64,000 nucleotides of DNA from Oscillospiraceae bacterium (lineage in GTDB: Bacteria; Bacillota; Clostridia; Oscillospirales; Oscillospiraceae): assembly GCA_017395085.1 (NCBI GenBank), contig JAFPWF010000002.1, positions 1-64,000 on the forward strand. The letters run 5' to 3'. Positions within the stretch are counted from its first letter, which is position 1, and each line of letters begins with the position of its first letter. This document shows positions 11,099 to 19,432 of the stretch, piece by piece. Below the pieces are notes generated by a model. That model searched no databases and had not been told where the DNA came from. It worked only from the letters and a program-made list of their open reading frames with translations. The position numbers were made by a program, and so were the translations under genes.

Positions 11099-12340
11099 AT
11101 GATTATGGACTGTTCCAAGTACATCGGCAAGTGCAGCTGCGGCAGAACGCATGAGCTGGAGACCAAAATGGTGGTGGTGGAGTACGACGCGCTCAGCCGC
11201 TTTGAGGAGTACATGGCCGCCGTCGGCCTCGCCGACAAGCGCCGCACGGTCGTTTACGACAGCAACATCTACGGTCTGACCGAAGGCAAGCATGTGAAGG
11301 CCGATCAGGAGATCGTCCTGCCGGCGCAGGGGCTGCGCTCGGAAGACATTCTCATCGAGGACATGATGACCAAGCTCGAGGATCCGGAGGTTCTGGTGGC
11401 CTTCGGCGCGGGCACGATCATGGACTTCGGACGCTACCCCGCCTATAAACTCGGCATTCCCTTTGTGGCGATCCCGACGCTGGCAAGCTCCGACGGGTTT
11501 ACGGCCAGCATTTGCTCGGTCATCCTCAACGGGCAGAAGAAGTCCATCTCCATGAAAGCCCCGGCCCTGGTCGTCGCCGACCTGGACATCATCAAGGGCG
11601 CGCCGAAACGCCTGGTTTCCAGCGGTGTGAACGACATCCTGGCCAAGTACATCTCGCTGGCGGACTGGAAGATGGCGTCCATGGTGACCGACGAAGATTT
11701 TTGCCCGATGGTTTACGGCCTTGCGGAAGAGGCGCTGGTTATTATGCGCGAAGCCGCCGACAAGATGGCCGCCACCGGTGAGATTGACCACGAGGCCATG
11801 ACCATGGCGCAGATGAAGAGTGGCCTGACCATGCAGCTGTGGGACAATTCCCGCGCGGCTTCCGGGTCCGAGCATCTGATGGCGCACCTGGTGGAGATGA
11901 AGCCGCCCCGCTTTGAGCAGGCCGAGGGCATCCACGGCGAGTGTGTGGGCGTGGGCACCTTTGCCGCAGCGAAGGAATACCACCGCCTTGCGAAGCTCAC
12001 CCCCAAAGCAAAGCCCTTTGAGCCGCTCACCAAAGAGTGGGTGCTGGAGAAGTTCGGCGAGCGCCTTGCCGACGGTATCCTGAAGGAGAACGCCAACGAC
12101 GTGCTCGGCACTTTTGACCCGCAGAGCATTGTGGACCACTGGGACGAATTCCGCGAAATCATCAGCACCATCCCGCCGGTGGAAGAGCTGGAGGCTCTCT
12201 ATAAGGCCTGCGGATGCAAGTATCTGCCGGAACACATCGGCATCGACCCGAGCCTTTCCGAAGAGGCGCTGGACATCTCCGCCGCCATCCGCAACCGGCT
12301 GACACTGGTGCGCATGAAGCGCGTGCTGGACTTCGAATAA
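11099..12340 (+). CDS. egsA: sn-glycerol-1-phosphate dehydrogenase (AraM/EgsA-like)
   Basis: This 413-residue protein belongs to the iron/zinc-dependent alcohol dehydrogenase fold. The nucleotide-binding GAGTIMDFGRY and the motif PTLASSDGFTAS are typical of glycerol-1-phosphate dehydrogenases. SSGVNDILAKY contributes the metal-site aspartate, and HGECVGVGT carries a metal histidine. The enzyme reduces dihydroxyacetone phosphate to sn-glycerol-1-phosphate, the archaeal-type enantiomer. In Firmicutes the AraM homologue feeds polyprenylglyceryl phosphate synthesis. The ATG at 11099 has AGGAG 11 bases upstream, while the next ATG at 11105 is too far from it. The gene is monocistronic. Confidence 0.88.
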   Translation: MIMDCSKYIGKCSCGRTHELETKMVVVEYDALSRFEEYMAAVGLADKRRTVVYDSNIYGLTEGKHVKADQEIVLPAQGLRSEDILIEDMMTKLEDPEVLVAFGAGTIMDFGRYPAYKLGIPFVAIPTLASSDGFTASICSVILNGQKKSISMKAPALVVADLDIIKGAPKRLVSSGVNDILAKYISLADWKMASMVTDEDFCPMVYGLAEEALVIMREAADKMAATGEIDHEAMTMAQMKSGLTMQLWDNSRAASGSEHLMAHLVEMKPPRFEQAEGIHGECVGVGTFAAAKEYHRLAKLTPKAKPFEPLTKEWVLEKFGERLADGILKENANDVLGTFDPQSIVDHWDEFREIISTIPPVEELEALYKACGCKYLPEHIGIDPSLSEEALDISAAIRNRLTLVRMKRVLDFE

Positions 12341-12362
12341 AGCGTCATAACCATAATCAGAA

Positions 12363-12391
12363 CGGCTCCCCAGAGCGAGGAGCCGATTTTT
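12363..12391 (+). terminator. Terminator after egsA
   Basis: A stem CGGCTCC/GGAGCCG is followed by ATTTTTG, 23 bases after the egsA stop. Confidence 0.85.
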
Positions 12392-12399
12392 GTCCTTTT

Positions 12400-12516
12400 T
12401 GTCACGTTGTCACGCCCTGTGGCGACGGTCCAGGAGGGTTTTGTCACGTTTGTCACGTTGTCACGCCCTGTGTCGACGGTTCAGGGGGAGTTTTGTCACG
12501 TTTGTCACGTGTCACG
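12400..12516 (-). repeat. Left tandem array of a 50-bp GTGACA-type repeat
   Basis: About two and a half copies of a 50-bp unit lie here. The unit contains three TGTCACG blocks followed by a GC-rich GCCCTGTGGCGACGGTTCAG block. The units are in the opposite orientation to the array at 16519-16716. The sequence type resembles REP-like elements of Clostridia. There are no spacers between copies, so it is not CRISPR. Confidence 0.85.
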
Positions 12517-12638
12517 GCAGGACGTCTGATAAGTGAGCAGGTTGCGATTAGGTGCGCCAAATCGCGGCAAACTGCGGTAACAGTGGATATCGACTACTAC
12601 CGTTTTACTACCGTTCAGCGGACTGAAAGCATAATATG

Positions 12639-12697
12639 TATAAAAGAAATCGACGGTGCCGGAGTGATCAGTTCCGGTACCGCCGATTTCTTTTATA
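12639..12697. terminator. Long bidirectional hairpin
   Basis: A 14-bp perfect outer stem (TATAAAAGAAATCG and its complement) continues into an imperfect inner stem. T-rich flanks on both strands suggest a bidirectional terminator. Its inner part is homologous to the hairpin at 15739-15784. Confidence 0.7.
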
Positions 12698-12777
12698 GTC
12701 CTGCCTGTCCTCAGACTTTTCGGCAGGCTTCTTTTCAGGAAAGTCCGTCACAGCGGTAGGCGCGAGCGTGTAGGACT
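12654..12777. repeat. Direct repeat, left copy
   Basis: This segment aligns at roughly 80% (by eye) with 15741-15866 in the same orientation. It includes the inner hairpin and the 3' end of a small minus-strand gene; the peptide SYTLAPTAVTDFPEKKPAE corresponds to SFTLAPAAVTDDPEEKPAK in the right copy. The 5' part of that gene is missing here. Confidence 0.7.
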
Positions 12778-12782
12778 TGCCG

Positions 12783-12898
12783 GAGCGTATCATCGAGTTC
12801 GACGAGAGCCTGTGGGCCGGGTGGTGGACAGCATGACTGTGTACACCAAGGATCGGATCGTTTTCCGGCTTACGTGCGGGAAGGAGATTGAAAGCTGA
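12783..12898 (+). pseudogene. Remnant of a serine recombinase C-terminus
   Basis: One frame reads ERIIEFDESLWAG and stops. A +1 shift then reads VDSMTVYTKDRIVFRL to a TGA at 12896. Together these resemble the last 35-40 residues of large serine recombinases of the Tn4451/TnpX type, which end in an FDE-LW block and a VTVY-F-F-GTE-like strand. The catalytic and DNA-binding domains are absent and the frame is broken, so this is a decayed fragment. It abuts the left direct repeat and precedes the arsenic operon. Confidence 0.55.
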
Positions 12899-12957
12899 AT
12901 CCAGTGTGGGAGCAACACCTCTCCTTGTTGGTGGGGCACTTTTTTTAAAAAAACATA

Positions 12958-12994
12958 TTGACAAATATCTATATGTGTGCTATCTTACAGATAG
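12958..12994 (+). promoter_or_regulatory. ars promoter with operator-like inverted repeat
   Basis: TTGACA at 12958-12963 and TATCTT at 12981-12986 are separated by 17 bases. A perfect inverted repeat CTATCT-TAC-AGATAG at 12980-12994 overlaps the -10 box, where an ArsR repressor would be expected to bind. Confidence 0.72.
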
Positions 12995-13020
12995 AACTTT
13001 TTAAATGTGTGGTGAAGTGT

Positions 13021-13338
13021 ATGGAACAGATCTATATAGATACTGCCAAGATGCTCCGCGCCATGTCCGACCCGAAACGGTTGCGGATTGTGGATATGCT
13101 TTCCTGCGGGGAATTATGTGCCTGCAAGATTCAGGAAGAATTCCATATCACGCAGCCAACTCTATCACACGACATGAAGGTGCTGAGTGAGGCCGGGATT
13201 GTTAAACAGAAACGGGAAGGAAAGAATATCTACTACTCTCTCAATATTGAAGCCTTAAACGCAATGCATCAGACTCTCGGCCAGATGTTTGAGGATAAGC
13301 CGGACTGCATCTGCCGACAAAAGAACTGCTGCGATTGA
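13021..13338 (+). CDS. arsR: ArsR-family arsenic-responsive repressor
   Basis: This is a 105-residue winged-helix repressor. The metal-binding motif ELCACK in the alpha-3 helix matches the ELCVCDL arsenite site of ArsR proteins. The recognition region is ITQPTLSHDMKVLSEAGIV, and the wing is KREGKNIYYSLN. A second Cys cluster (CICRQKNCCD) lies at the extreme C-terminus and could provide an additional site. The start at 13021 fits the family N-terminus and lies downstream of the predicted promoter. The family releases DNA on binding As(III) or Sb(III), which would derepress the genes that follow. Confidence 0.92.
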   Translation: MEQIYIDTAKMLRAMSDPKRLRIVDMLSCGELCACKIQEEFHITQPTLSHDMKVLSEAGIVKQKREGKNIYYSLNIEALNAMHQTLGQMFEDKPDCICRQKNCCD

Positions 13339-13360
13339 GCCGACGTTTTCTGCGTCGGCT
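13338..13360 (+). terminator. Intercistronic hairpin after arsR
   Basis: An 8-bp perfect stem AGCCGACG/CGTCGGCT with a 7-base loop overlaps the arsR stop codon. There is no long T-run, so it may be a partial terminator or an mRNA processing or stability element that sets arsR and acr3 levels apart. Confidence 0.45.
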
Positions 13361-13417
13361 TAATCCGAACCCTATATATAGAAATAATTAAATGTTTCGA
13401 TGAAAGGAATGATATTT

Positions 13418-14458
13418 ATGAAGAGAGATGTAAGCGGCATCAGTTCTTTCCAGAAGAATCTGAGCTGGTGGGTGTTGGGCTGCATGGCGGCGGGTGTAGC
13501 GATTGGTCGTTTCTTCCCTGCAGTCCCGTCCTTCTTAAACAAACTGCAGATCGCCGGGATCTCGCTCCCGATCGCCGTGCTGATCTGGGTCATGATTTAT
13601 CCGATGATGATGAAGGTCGATTTTCAAAGCGTCAAGCAGATTGGGAAAAACCCCAGGGGATTGATTGTAACCTGGGTCACGAACTGGCTTATCAAGCCAT
13701 TCACGATGTATGGAATTGCCTGGCTGTTTCTGTTTGTGATCTTCAAGGAACTGATTCCGGGTGAGCTCGCCAGGCAGTACCTTGCAGGTGCGGTATTGCT
13801 CGGTGCTGCTCCCTGCACGGCGATGGTGTTTGTATGGAGCACCTTGACGAACGGAAATCCCGCTTACACAGTTGTTCAGGTGGCCACAAATGACCTCATC
13901 ATTCTGGTAGCCTTTGTACCCATTGTGAAGTTTCTGCTCGGTGTTTCCAATGTAGTCGTCCCATACAGCACGCTCTTTGTCAGCGTGATCCTCTTTGTGG
14001 TGATTCCACTGATCGGCGGGATTCTCACCCGGCTGACTGTTACGAAACAAAAGGGCAGAGAATACTTTGAAAATACATTTGTCCACATTTTCGACAATGT
14101 GACAACGCTGGGGCTGCTGTTAACACTGGTGCTTATCTTCAGCGCACAGGCGGAGGTCATTCTTTCTAACCCTCTGCATATCGTGCTGATTGCCATCCCA
14201 CTGGTTCTTCAGACATTTCTCATCTTTTTTCTGGCATATGGCGCAAGTAAAGCTGTGAAGTTGCCATTCGATATTGCCGCGCCGGCGGGAATGATCGGAG
14301 CGTCGAATTTCTTTGAGCTGGCTGTTGCGGTGGCCATTGCCCTGTTTGGCACAACAAGTCCTGCAGCCCTTGCAACGACCGTCGGTGTGCTGACGGAAGT
14401 GCCGGTTATGCTGACACTTGTAAAAATTGCGAATAACACGAAAGGCAGGTTTACCTGA
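13418..14458 (+). CDS. acr3: Acr3-type arsenite efflux permease
   Basis: This 346-residue membrane protein of the bile acid/arsenite transporter superfamily has about ten transmembrane segments. The conserved cysteine lies in LLGAAPCTAMVFVWS, the key site in Acr3 permeases, and the C-terminal ASNFFELAVAVAIALFG is also family-typical. It exports arsenite from the cytoplasm using the proton motive force. The ATG at 13418 has AAAGGA nine bases upstream; an ATG at 13400 lacks such a site. The stop overlaps the start of the next gene by one base (TGATG), which indicates translational coupling. Confidence 0.93.
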   Translation: MKRDVSGISSFQKNLSWWVLGCMAAGVAIGRFFPAVPSFLNKLQIAGISLPIAVLIWVMIYPMMMKVDFQSVKQIGKNPRGLIVTWVTNWLIKPFTMYGIAWLFLFVIFKELIPGELARQYLAGAVLLGAAPCTAMVFVWSTLTNGNPAYTVVQVATNDLIILVAFVPIVKFLLGVSNVVVPYSTLFVSVILFVVIPLIGGILTRLTVTKQKGREYFENTFVHIFDNVTTLGLLLTLVLIFSAQAEVILSNPLHIVLIAIPLVLQTFLIFFLAYGASKAVKLPFDIAAPAGMIGASNFFELAVAVAIALFGTTSPAALATTVGVLTEVPVMLTLVKIANNTKGRFT

Positions 14459-15456
14459 TGGGCAAGTTTATTCAAGATCAGATTCTCGGTATGAAGTGGC
14501 TCAATGCTTTGATCGGCAAAGGGCTGAGCGCACTCGGTTTGGACATCGCTTCCCGCTGGGGAGGAAGCATTCAATTCTTTATCTATGACGTAATCAAGAT
14601 TACCATCCTGCTCTGTCTCCTGATCTTCATCATCTCCTACATTCAGAGTTTCTTTCCGCCGGAGCGCAGCAAACGAATCCTTGGCCGTTTTCACGGCATC
14701 GGAGCCAACATCATCGGGGCTTTGCTGGGGACGGTGACCCCGTTCTGTTCCTGCTCCTCCATTCCGATCTTCATGGGCTTTACCGGTGCGGGACTTCCGC
14801 TGGGCGTAACCTTCTCGTTCCTGATTTCTTCCCCCATGGTCGATCTCGGGAGTCTCGTCCTGTTGATGAGCATTTTCGGCGTTAAGATCGCTGTAGCCTA
14901 TGTGGTGTTGGGCCTGGTGATTGCCGTCCTCGGAGGGACACTGATCGAAAAGCTGCATATGGAAGGCTATGTCGAGGACTTCATCCGTAATGCCAATTCC
15001 GGCATCAACATCGAAGCACCGGATCTGACTGTAAGGGATCGTGTGATCTATGCTAGGGATCAGGTCGTATCCACCTTCAGGAAGGTTTTTCCGTATATTC
15101 TTCTGGGCGTGGGCATCGGCGCTGTGATCCACAACTGGATTCCTGAAAGCTGGGTGGAAACTGTATTGGGCAGCCGAAATCCCTTCGGCGTAGTGCTGGC
15201 GACAATCGTCGGGGTTCCCATGTACGCAGACATTTTCGGCACCATTCCCGTAGCCGAGGCGCTGCTGGCCAAAGGCGCTCTTCTGGGTACGATCCTCAGC
15301 TTCATGATGGCGGTTACAACATTGAGCCTGCCCTCGCTCATTATGCTCCGCAAAGCTGTCAAGCCCAAACTGCTGGGTACCTTTATTGCCATCTGTACGC
15401 TTGGCATCATCATCGTTGGATATGGCTTCAACGCCTTCCAATATATCTTTATCTAA
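14458..15456 (+). CDS. ArsP/YraQ-family permease
   Basis: This 332-residue polytopic membrane protein belongs to the permease family that includes ArsP and YraQ. The signature TPFCSCSSIPIFMGFTGAGL has the two closely spaced cysteines conserved in the family, followed by TFSFLISSPMVD. Family members export trivalent organoarsenicals or other thiophilic metals. Its place between acr3 and a small thioredoxin, coupled to acr3 by start-stop overlap, supports a role in arsenic detoxification. The actual substrate is not proven. Confidence 0.88.
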   Translation: MGKFIQDQILGMKWLNALIGKGLSALGLDIASRWGGSIQFFIYDVIKITILLCLLIFIISYIQSFFPPERSKRILGRFHGIGANIIGALLGTVTPFCSCSSIPIFMGFTGAGLPLGVTFSFLISSPMVDLGSLVLLMSIFGVKIAVAYVVLGLVIAVLGGTLIEKLHMEGYVEDFIRNANSGINIEAPDLTVRDRVIYARDQVVSTFRKVFPYILLGVGIGAVIHNWIPESWVETVLGSRNPFGVVLATIVGVPMYADIFGTIPVAEALLAKGALLGTILSFMMAVTTLSLPSLIMLRKAVKPKLLGTFIAICTLGIIIVGYGFNAFQYIFI

Positions 15457-15471
15457 GTGGAGGAAAATTGT

Positions 15472-15699
15472 ATGAATATCAAAGTTCTTGGCGGCGGATG
15501 CTGCAAATGTGAGAATCTGCTCGAGGCAGTGAAAGCAGCCGTTGCCGAAAAGGGTATCGAGGCAGAAATTGAGTACATCACCGACATGGCCAGGATCATG
15601 GAATATGGTATCATGAGCACACCCGCGTTGATGGTCAATAACAGGGTCGTGTCCATGGGGCGTGTGCTGAAAGCGAAAGACGTTATGAAGTATCTCTGA
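15472..15699 (+). CDS. Small thioredoxin-fold protein (redox-active disulfide type)
   Basis: This 75-residue protein is of the thioredoxin_3 kind. The motif GGGCCKCENL near residues 7-16 contains the redox cysteines, and the cis-proline segment is STPALMVNNRVV. GGAGG at 15461-15465 supports the ATG at 15472. It follows the ArsP-like permease by 15 bases, so it is probably the last gene of the ars operon. A role in reducing arsenate or supplying thiols to the permease is inferred from this arrangement only. Confidence 0.87.
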   Translation: MNIKVLGGGCCKCENLLEAVKAAVAEKGIEAEIEYITDMARIMEYGIMSTPALMVNNRVVSMGRVLKAKDVMKYL

Positions 15700-15738
15700 T
15701 CGCAGTTCAATCATGTGTTTGTTCGAACACAGAGAAAA

Positions 15739-15784
15739 GGCGGTGCCGGAGTGATCAATTCCGACACCGCCGATTTTTGTTTTT
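15739..15784 (+). terminator. Terminator of the ars operon
   Basis: A stem GGCGGTG/CACCGCC with inner CGGA/TTCCG pairing is followed by ATTTTTGTTTTT. It is the homologue of the hairpin at 12639-12697. Confidence 0.85.
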
Positions 15785-15866
15785 AGCCCTGCTTGTCCTC
15801 AAGCTCTTTCGCGGGCTTCTCTTCGGGATCGTCTGTCACAGCGGCGGGCGCGAGCGTGAAGGACTC
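15741..15866. repeat. Direct repeat, right copy
   Basis: Same-orientation counterpart of 12654-12777. The two copies bracket the recombinase remnant and the ars operon and have diverged by roughly a fifth. Confidence 0.7.
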
Positions 15867-16001
15867 CTTCCTCACGTCAACCTTATACCGGCTTTTCGTC
15901 ACACGGTCGATACCGTAGACGAGCACGATCCCGCCGATGGCGGCATAGAGGCCGCCGTTCTCAGAATTCATCATTTTCTCAATTACCTCAATTTTGTCCA
16001 T
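15783..16001 (-). CDS. Small single-pass membrane protein of mobile-element type
   Basis: This 72-residue protein has one hydrophobic segment (GGLYAAIGGIVLVYGIDRV near 16-34) after a short charged N-terminus, and a Lys/Glu/Pro-rich tail. The start is supported by AAGGAG upstream on the minus strand. I do not recognise a family. A C-terminal remnant of a close relative occurs in the left direct repeat, so the gene appears to belong to the element that bounds the ars operon. Confidence 0.6.
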   Translation of the reverse strand: MDKIEVIEKMMNSENGGLYAAIGGIVLVYGIDRVTKSRYKVDVRKESFTLAPAAVTDDPEEKPAKELEDKQG

Positions 16002-16043
16002 TACTCTGTCTCCTTACGATAGCTTCTTCCGATTTCCTTTGTC

Positions 16044-16397
16044 CTTCATATCGGGGGCAGAGATCTTGACGACGCAGAGAAGGCATTTATCAGCAAGTCC
16101 GGTATGACCGCGTATACCGTTCAGGATAATCGTTCAGATAAGGATTTCATTCACAGAATATCGCAGGAAATACAAACAAAGCACATTTACATTCATCTTG
16201 ACCTGGATGTTATAGACCCAGCGGATTTTCCGAACACGCCGCTTCCTGTTGACGACGGACTGTATTGTAATGAAGTATGGGACATTTTGCATTCCACTTC
16301 CGACAAACTAATAGGGTTGGGTATATATGAATACATGCCTGCCGGGGAGCAAGACGAGTTTATTGAAAAGCTGATTCAATTTGGTTCAGCTCTGTAA
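16044..16397 (+). pseudogene. 5'-truncated arginase/agmatinase-family gene
   Basis: The frame opens with LHIGGRDLDDAEKAFISKSG and contains HLDLDVIDPADFPNTPLPVD, matching the C-terminal half of the ureohydrolase fold, where the DxD metal ligands lie. The first half, with the GGDHS metal site, is absent. The upstream sequence is the start region of the opposite-strand small membrane protein gene. An ATG at 16104 could give a 97-residue peptide, but without the first metal motif it could not be a working ureohydrolase. Confidence 0.7.
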
Positions 16398-16518
16398 ATT
16401 CCAGTTTGGAACACGAAAAAGTCTGTCGATCTTTATGCGCAACAGAATGCTTAAGGACAATTTCCATATCGTGCCGGTCATACTGCTGATGTTTGTTTTT
16501 CCGGAAACCGGAAAGTGC
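16398..16518. other. Non-coding remnant between the arginase fragment and the repeat array
   Basis: No convincing gene, promoter or hairpin is visible in these 121 bases. Together with the adjacent repeat array and terminator they fill the gap before the copper ATPase gene. Confidence 0.4.
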
Positions 16519-16716
16519 GTGACAACGTGACAAACGTGACAACCCCCCCTGAACCGTCGCCACAGGGCGTGACAACGTGACAAACGTGACAAAACCCCCT
16601 GAACCGTCGCCACAGGGCGTGACAGCGTGACAAACGTGACAAAACCCCCTGAACCGTCGCCACAGGGCGTGACAGCGTGACAAACGTGACAAAACCCCCT
16701 GAGCCGTCGCCACAGG
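16519..16716 (+). repeat. Right tandem array of the 50-bp GTGACA-type repeat
   Basis: Four contiguous units begin at 16519, 16569, 16619 and 16669. Each has three GTGACA blocks followed by CCCCCTGAACCGTCGCCACA. Units differ at only a few positions, and the last is clipped by about 2 bases. The orientation is opposite to the array at 12400-12516. Confidence 0.93.
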
Positions 16717-16751
16717 CTCAGGAATGTTTACAAATTGATCTTTACACAGCA

Positions 16752-16800
16752 ACACACCGATTCCGACAGGGTCAGTTCCTGAAAGAATCGGTGTGTTTTT
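16752..16800. terminator. Hairpin with T-run downstream of the copper ATPase gene
   Basis: A 12-bp perfect stem ACACACCGATTC/GAATCGGTGTGT is followed by four to five T residues on the plus strand. It lies 62 bases beyond the minus-strand ATPase stop and may act in both directions. Confidence 0.7.
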
Positions 16801-16861
16801 CCTGGATTAAACTCTTGAAGCATGTTCGGATGGAGCTTCAGCAAGTACATGCAGCTTGCAA

Positions 16862-19432
16862 TCAGCCCAGTCCCAGATAGCCGTAGTCTTCCTCCTCGAC
16901 CGCTTTGCGGACCGCTTCTTCATCAAAGTCACCCGAGAGTGTGATCTCGGCAAGCCCGGTCTCGAAGTTCGCCGAGGCTTCGGCCACGAAGGGCAGCTGC
17001 TCCAGCGCTTTTTTGATGGCGTTCTCACAGTGATGGCACATCATGCCGTCGATGCGGATCTCAATGCGTTCTGCAGCCGCGGTCTCCGGTTTTTCAGCTG
17101 CTTCTTCGGCAAACTGATCCTGCGCTTCCGGTTCCGCCGGGAGCGCCTTTTTACGCATGGGGCGGTCTTTTGAAGCATCGTGCATGTTGAAGAGATTCAG
17201 CCGAAGCGCATTCATGCAGACGGTGAAGCTTGATAGGCTCATGGCTGCAGCGCCGATCATCGGGTTCATCTTCCAGGCAAAGAGCCCCGCCGCCAGCGGG
17301 ATACATACGGCGTTGTAGAAAAAGGCCCAGAAAAGGTTCTCATGGATGTTGCGCAGGGTCGCACGGCTCAGGCGCACGGCAGCGGCCACATCGCTGAGAC
17401 GGCTGTTCATCAGGACAATATCCGCACTGTCGATGGCCACATCGGTTCCGGCGCCGATGGCGATGCCGATGTCGGCCCGGGTCAGGGCGGGAGCGTCGTT
17501 GATTCCGTCGCCGACCATGGCGACCATGCCGCGCTGCTGAAGCTTCCGGATGACCGCTTCCTTCCCGTCGGGCAGGACATCGGCAATCACCCGGTCAACC
17601 CCGGCCTGCGCGCCGATGGCTTTGGCGGTACGCGCGTTGTCACCGGTCAGCATGCAGACCTCGATGCCCATCTTCCGGAGGGAAGCAATCGCTTCCGCCG
17701 AATCGCTCTTGATCACGTCGGCCACCGCAATCATTCCGAGCAGCCTGCTGTCTTCGGCAAAGAACAGCGGCGTTTTCCCCTGTTCCGCCAGCGACGCGGC
17801 AGCATCCTCCGCTTGAGCAGGCATGCGGAGCAGGCTCTTTATGTAGCTTAAATTCCCGCCGTACAGGGTTTTTCCACCGCACTTTGCCGTCAGGCCGTTG
17901 CCGGGCAGAGCACGGAAACCGTCAACCGGATCGGCAGCCATGTTCCTGCGCTCGGCTTCGGCCACAATGGCTCGGGCAAGCGGATGCTCGCTCCTCGATT
18001 CCAGGGCATAGGCGGCCTGCAGGAGCTCTTCCCCGCTGCAGCCCTCCGCCGGGAGCAGATCCGTCACCTGCGGCTGCCCCGCGGTGATAGTGCCGGTCTT
18101 GTCCAGGGCAATGATCTGCACCTTGCCGGCGGTTTCCAGCGCTTCGCTGGTTTTAAACAGGATCCCGTTATTGGCGCCGAGGCCGTTGCCGACCATGATG
18201 GCCACCGGCGTCGCGAGGCCGAGCGCGCAGGGGCAGGAAATCACCAGCACCGAGATTCCGCGGGCCAGCGCGAAGCTGAGGCTCTCGCCGTGCAGCAGCC
18301 AGCCAAGAACGACGACTGCCGAAATGCCGATGACCGCCGGCACAAACACCCCCGAAACCCGGTCGGCGATGCGCGCAATGGGCGCTTTCGTCGCCGCGGC
18401 GTCTGAGACCATGCGTACAATCTGGCTGAGGGTGGTATCCTCGCCGACGCGGGTGGCACGGCAGCGAAGGAAACCGGATGTGTTGATAGTGGCGGCGCTG
18501 ACCGTGTCGCCTTCCGTTTTATCCACAGGAATGCTCTCGCCGGTCAGGGCAGACTCGTTGACGGCGCTGTTCCCTTCCAGCACCACGCCGTCCACGGGGA
18601 TGCTCTCCCCGGGCCGCACCAGGAACACGTCTCCGGAACGCACCTCGTCGATGGGCACTTCGACTTCGGCGCCGTCGCGCAGGAGGACCGCGGTCTTCGG
18701 TGCCAGCTTCATCAGGCTCTTCAGCGCGTCGGTTGTGCGGCCTTTGGACATGGCTTCCAGCATTTTTCCGACCGTAATCAGTGCGGGGATCATGGCGGCC
18801 GATTCAAAGTAGAGCTGATTGTGATAAAGCTCCATGAGCTGCGCATTAGGCACTCCCTGCGTGATCATGCCGCACATCTCATAAAAGACAAACAGGCTCC
18901 AGCCGAAGCTGACCGCGGAACCGAGCGCTACAAGCGTGTCCATGTTCGGCGCGCCGTGCATCAGGGAACCGAAACCGCTGGTAAAGAATTTGCGGTTGAT
19001 GACCATCACGATGAGCGCCAGCAGCATCTGCGTCAGGGTCAGCGCAAGGTGGTTGTGCTGAAACCATGCGGGCAGCGGCCAGTTCCACATGTTGTGGCCC
19101 ATGGTGATGTACATCAGGAGCAGCAGGAAGCCGACGGACAGGACCAGGCGGCGCTTCAGCTTCGGAGTCTCGCGGTCCTTCAGCGCCTCCTCTTCGGCAG
19201 CAAATCCGCCGGCTTTCCGATTCTGTTCGGAGGCGCCCTTCAGGCTGGCGCCGTAGCCGGCCTTTTCGACCGCACGGATGACGGCCTCGTCCGAAGCCGA
19301 GCCTTCGACTCCCATGGAATTGGTCAGCAGGCTCACGCTGCAGGCGCTGACGCCGGGTACTCCGGAAACCGCCTTCTCCACCCTGGCCTGGCATGCCGCG
19401 CAGCTCATGCCCGTCACAACAAACTGTTTCAA
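16862..19432 (-). CDS. copA: Copper-type P1B ATPase with heavy-metal domains at both ends
   Basis: This 856-residue protein is a metal-exporting ATPase. The N-terminal heavy-metal-associated domain has [13 protein letters not shown] near 8-20. The channel motif [11 protein letters not shown], the phosphorylation motif DKTGTIT and the hinge [10 protein letters not shown] are all present, with about eight transmembrane helices. After the last helices there is an Ala/Glu-rich linker and then a second heavy-metal-associated domain ([16 protein letters not shown]). A C-terminal domain of this kind is less usual than two N-terminal ones. CPC with these metal domains points to Cu(I) export, possibly also silver. 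Translation starts at a TTG preceded by AGAGAGG. Confidence 0.94.
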   Translation of the reverse strand: MKQFVVTGMSCAACQARVEKAVSGVPGVSACSVSLLTNSMGVEGSASDEAVIRAVEKAGYGASLKGASEQNRKAGGFAAEEEALKDRETPKLKRRLVLSVGFLLLLMYITMGHNMWNWPLPAWFQHNHLALTLTQMLLALIVMVINRKFFTSGFGSLMHGAPNMDTLVALGSAVSFGWSLFVFYEMCGMITQGVPNAQLMELYHNQLYFESAAMIPALITVGKMLEAMSKGRTTDALKSLMKLAPKTAVLLRDGAEVEVPIDEVRSGDVFLVRPGESIPVDGVVLEGNSAVNESALTGESIPVDKTEGDTVSAATINTSGFLRCRATRVGEDTTLSQIVRMVSDAAATKAPIARIADRVSGVFVPAVIGISAVVVLGWLLHGESLSFALARGISVLVISCPCALGLATPVAIMVGNGLGANNGILFKTSEALETAGKVQIIALDKTGTITAGQPQVTDLLPAEGCSGEELLQAAYALESRSEHPLARAIVAEAERRNMAADPVDGFRALPGNGLTAKCGGKTLYGGNLSYIKSLLRMPAQAEDAAASLAEQGKTPLFFAEDSRLLGMIAVADVIKSDSAEAIASLRKMGIEVCMLTGDNARTAKAIGAQAGVDRVIADVLPDGKEAVIRKLQQRGMVAMVGDGINDAPALTRADIGIAIGAGTDVAIDSADIVLMNSRLSDVAAAVRLSRATLRNIHENLFWAFFYNAVCIPLAAGLFAWKMNPMIGAAAMSLSSFTVCMNALRLNLFNMHDASKDRPMRKKALPAEPEAQDQFAEEAAEKPETAAAERIEIRIDGMMCHHCENAIKKALEQLPFVAEASANFETGLAEITLSGDFDEEAVRKAVEEEDYGYLGLG

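Noticed and set aside
12668..12964. A 98-codon minus-strand open frame at the left direct repeat
   Set aside because: Only its last 30 or so residues match the small membrane protein at 15783-16001; the rest runs antisense through the recombinase remnant, so it is a fused relic rather than a gene.
14209..15714. A 501-codon open frame on the minus strand opposite the ars permeases
   Set aside because: It is antisense to three well-supported genes (acr3, the ArsP-like permease and the thioredoxin-like gene) and its composition (rich in His, Asp and Gln) matches no family.
16519..16716. Tandem array considered as a CRISPR
   Set aside because: Units are contiguous with no unique spacers and no cas genes are near.
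16360..16755. Open frames across the repeat array encoding a repeated peptide VLSRLSRCHALWRR
   Set aside because: The peptide repetition only mirrors the 50-bp DNA repeat and no ribosome binding site or homologue is evident.
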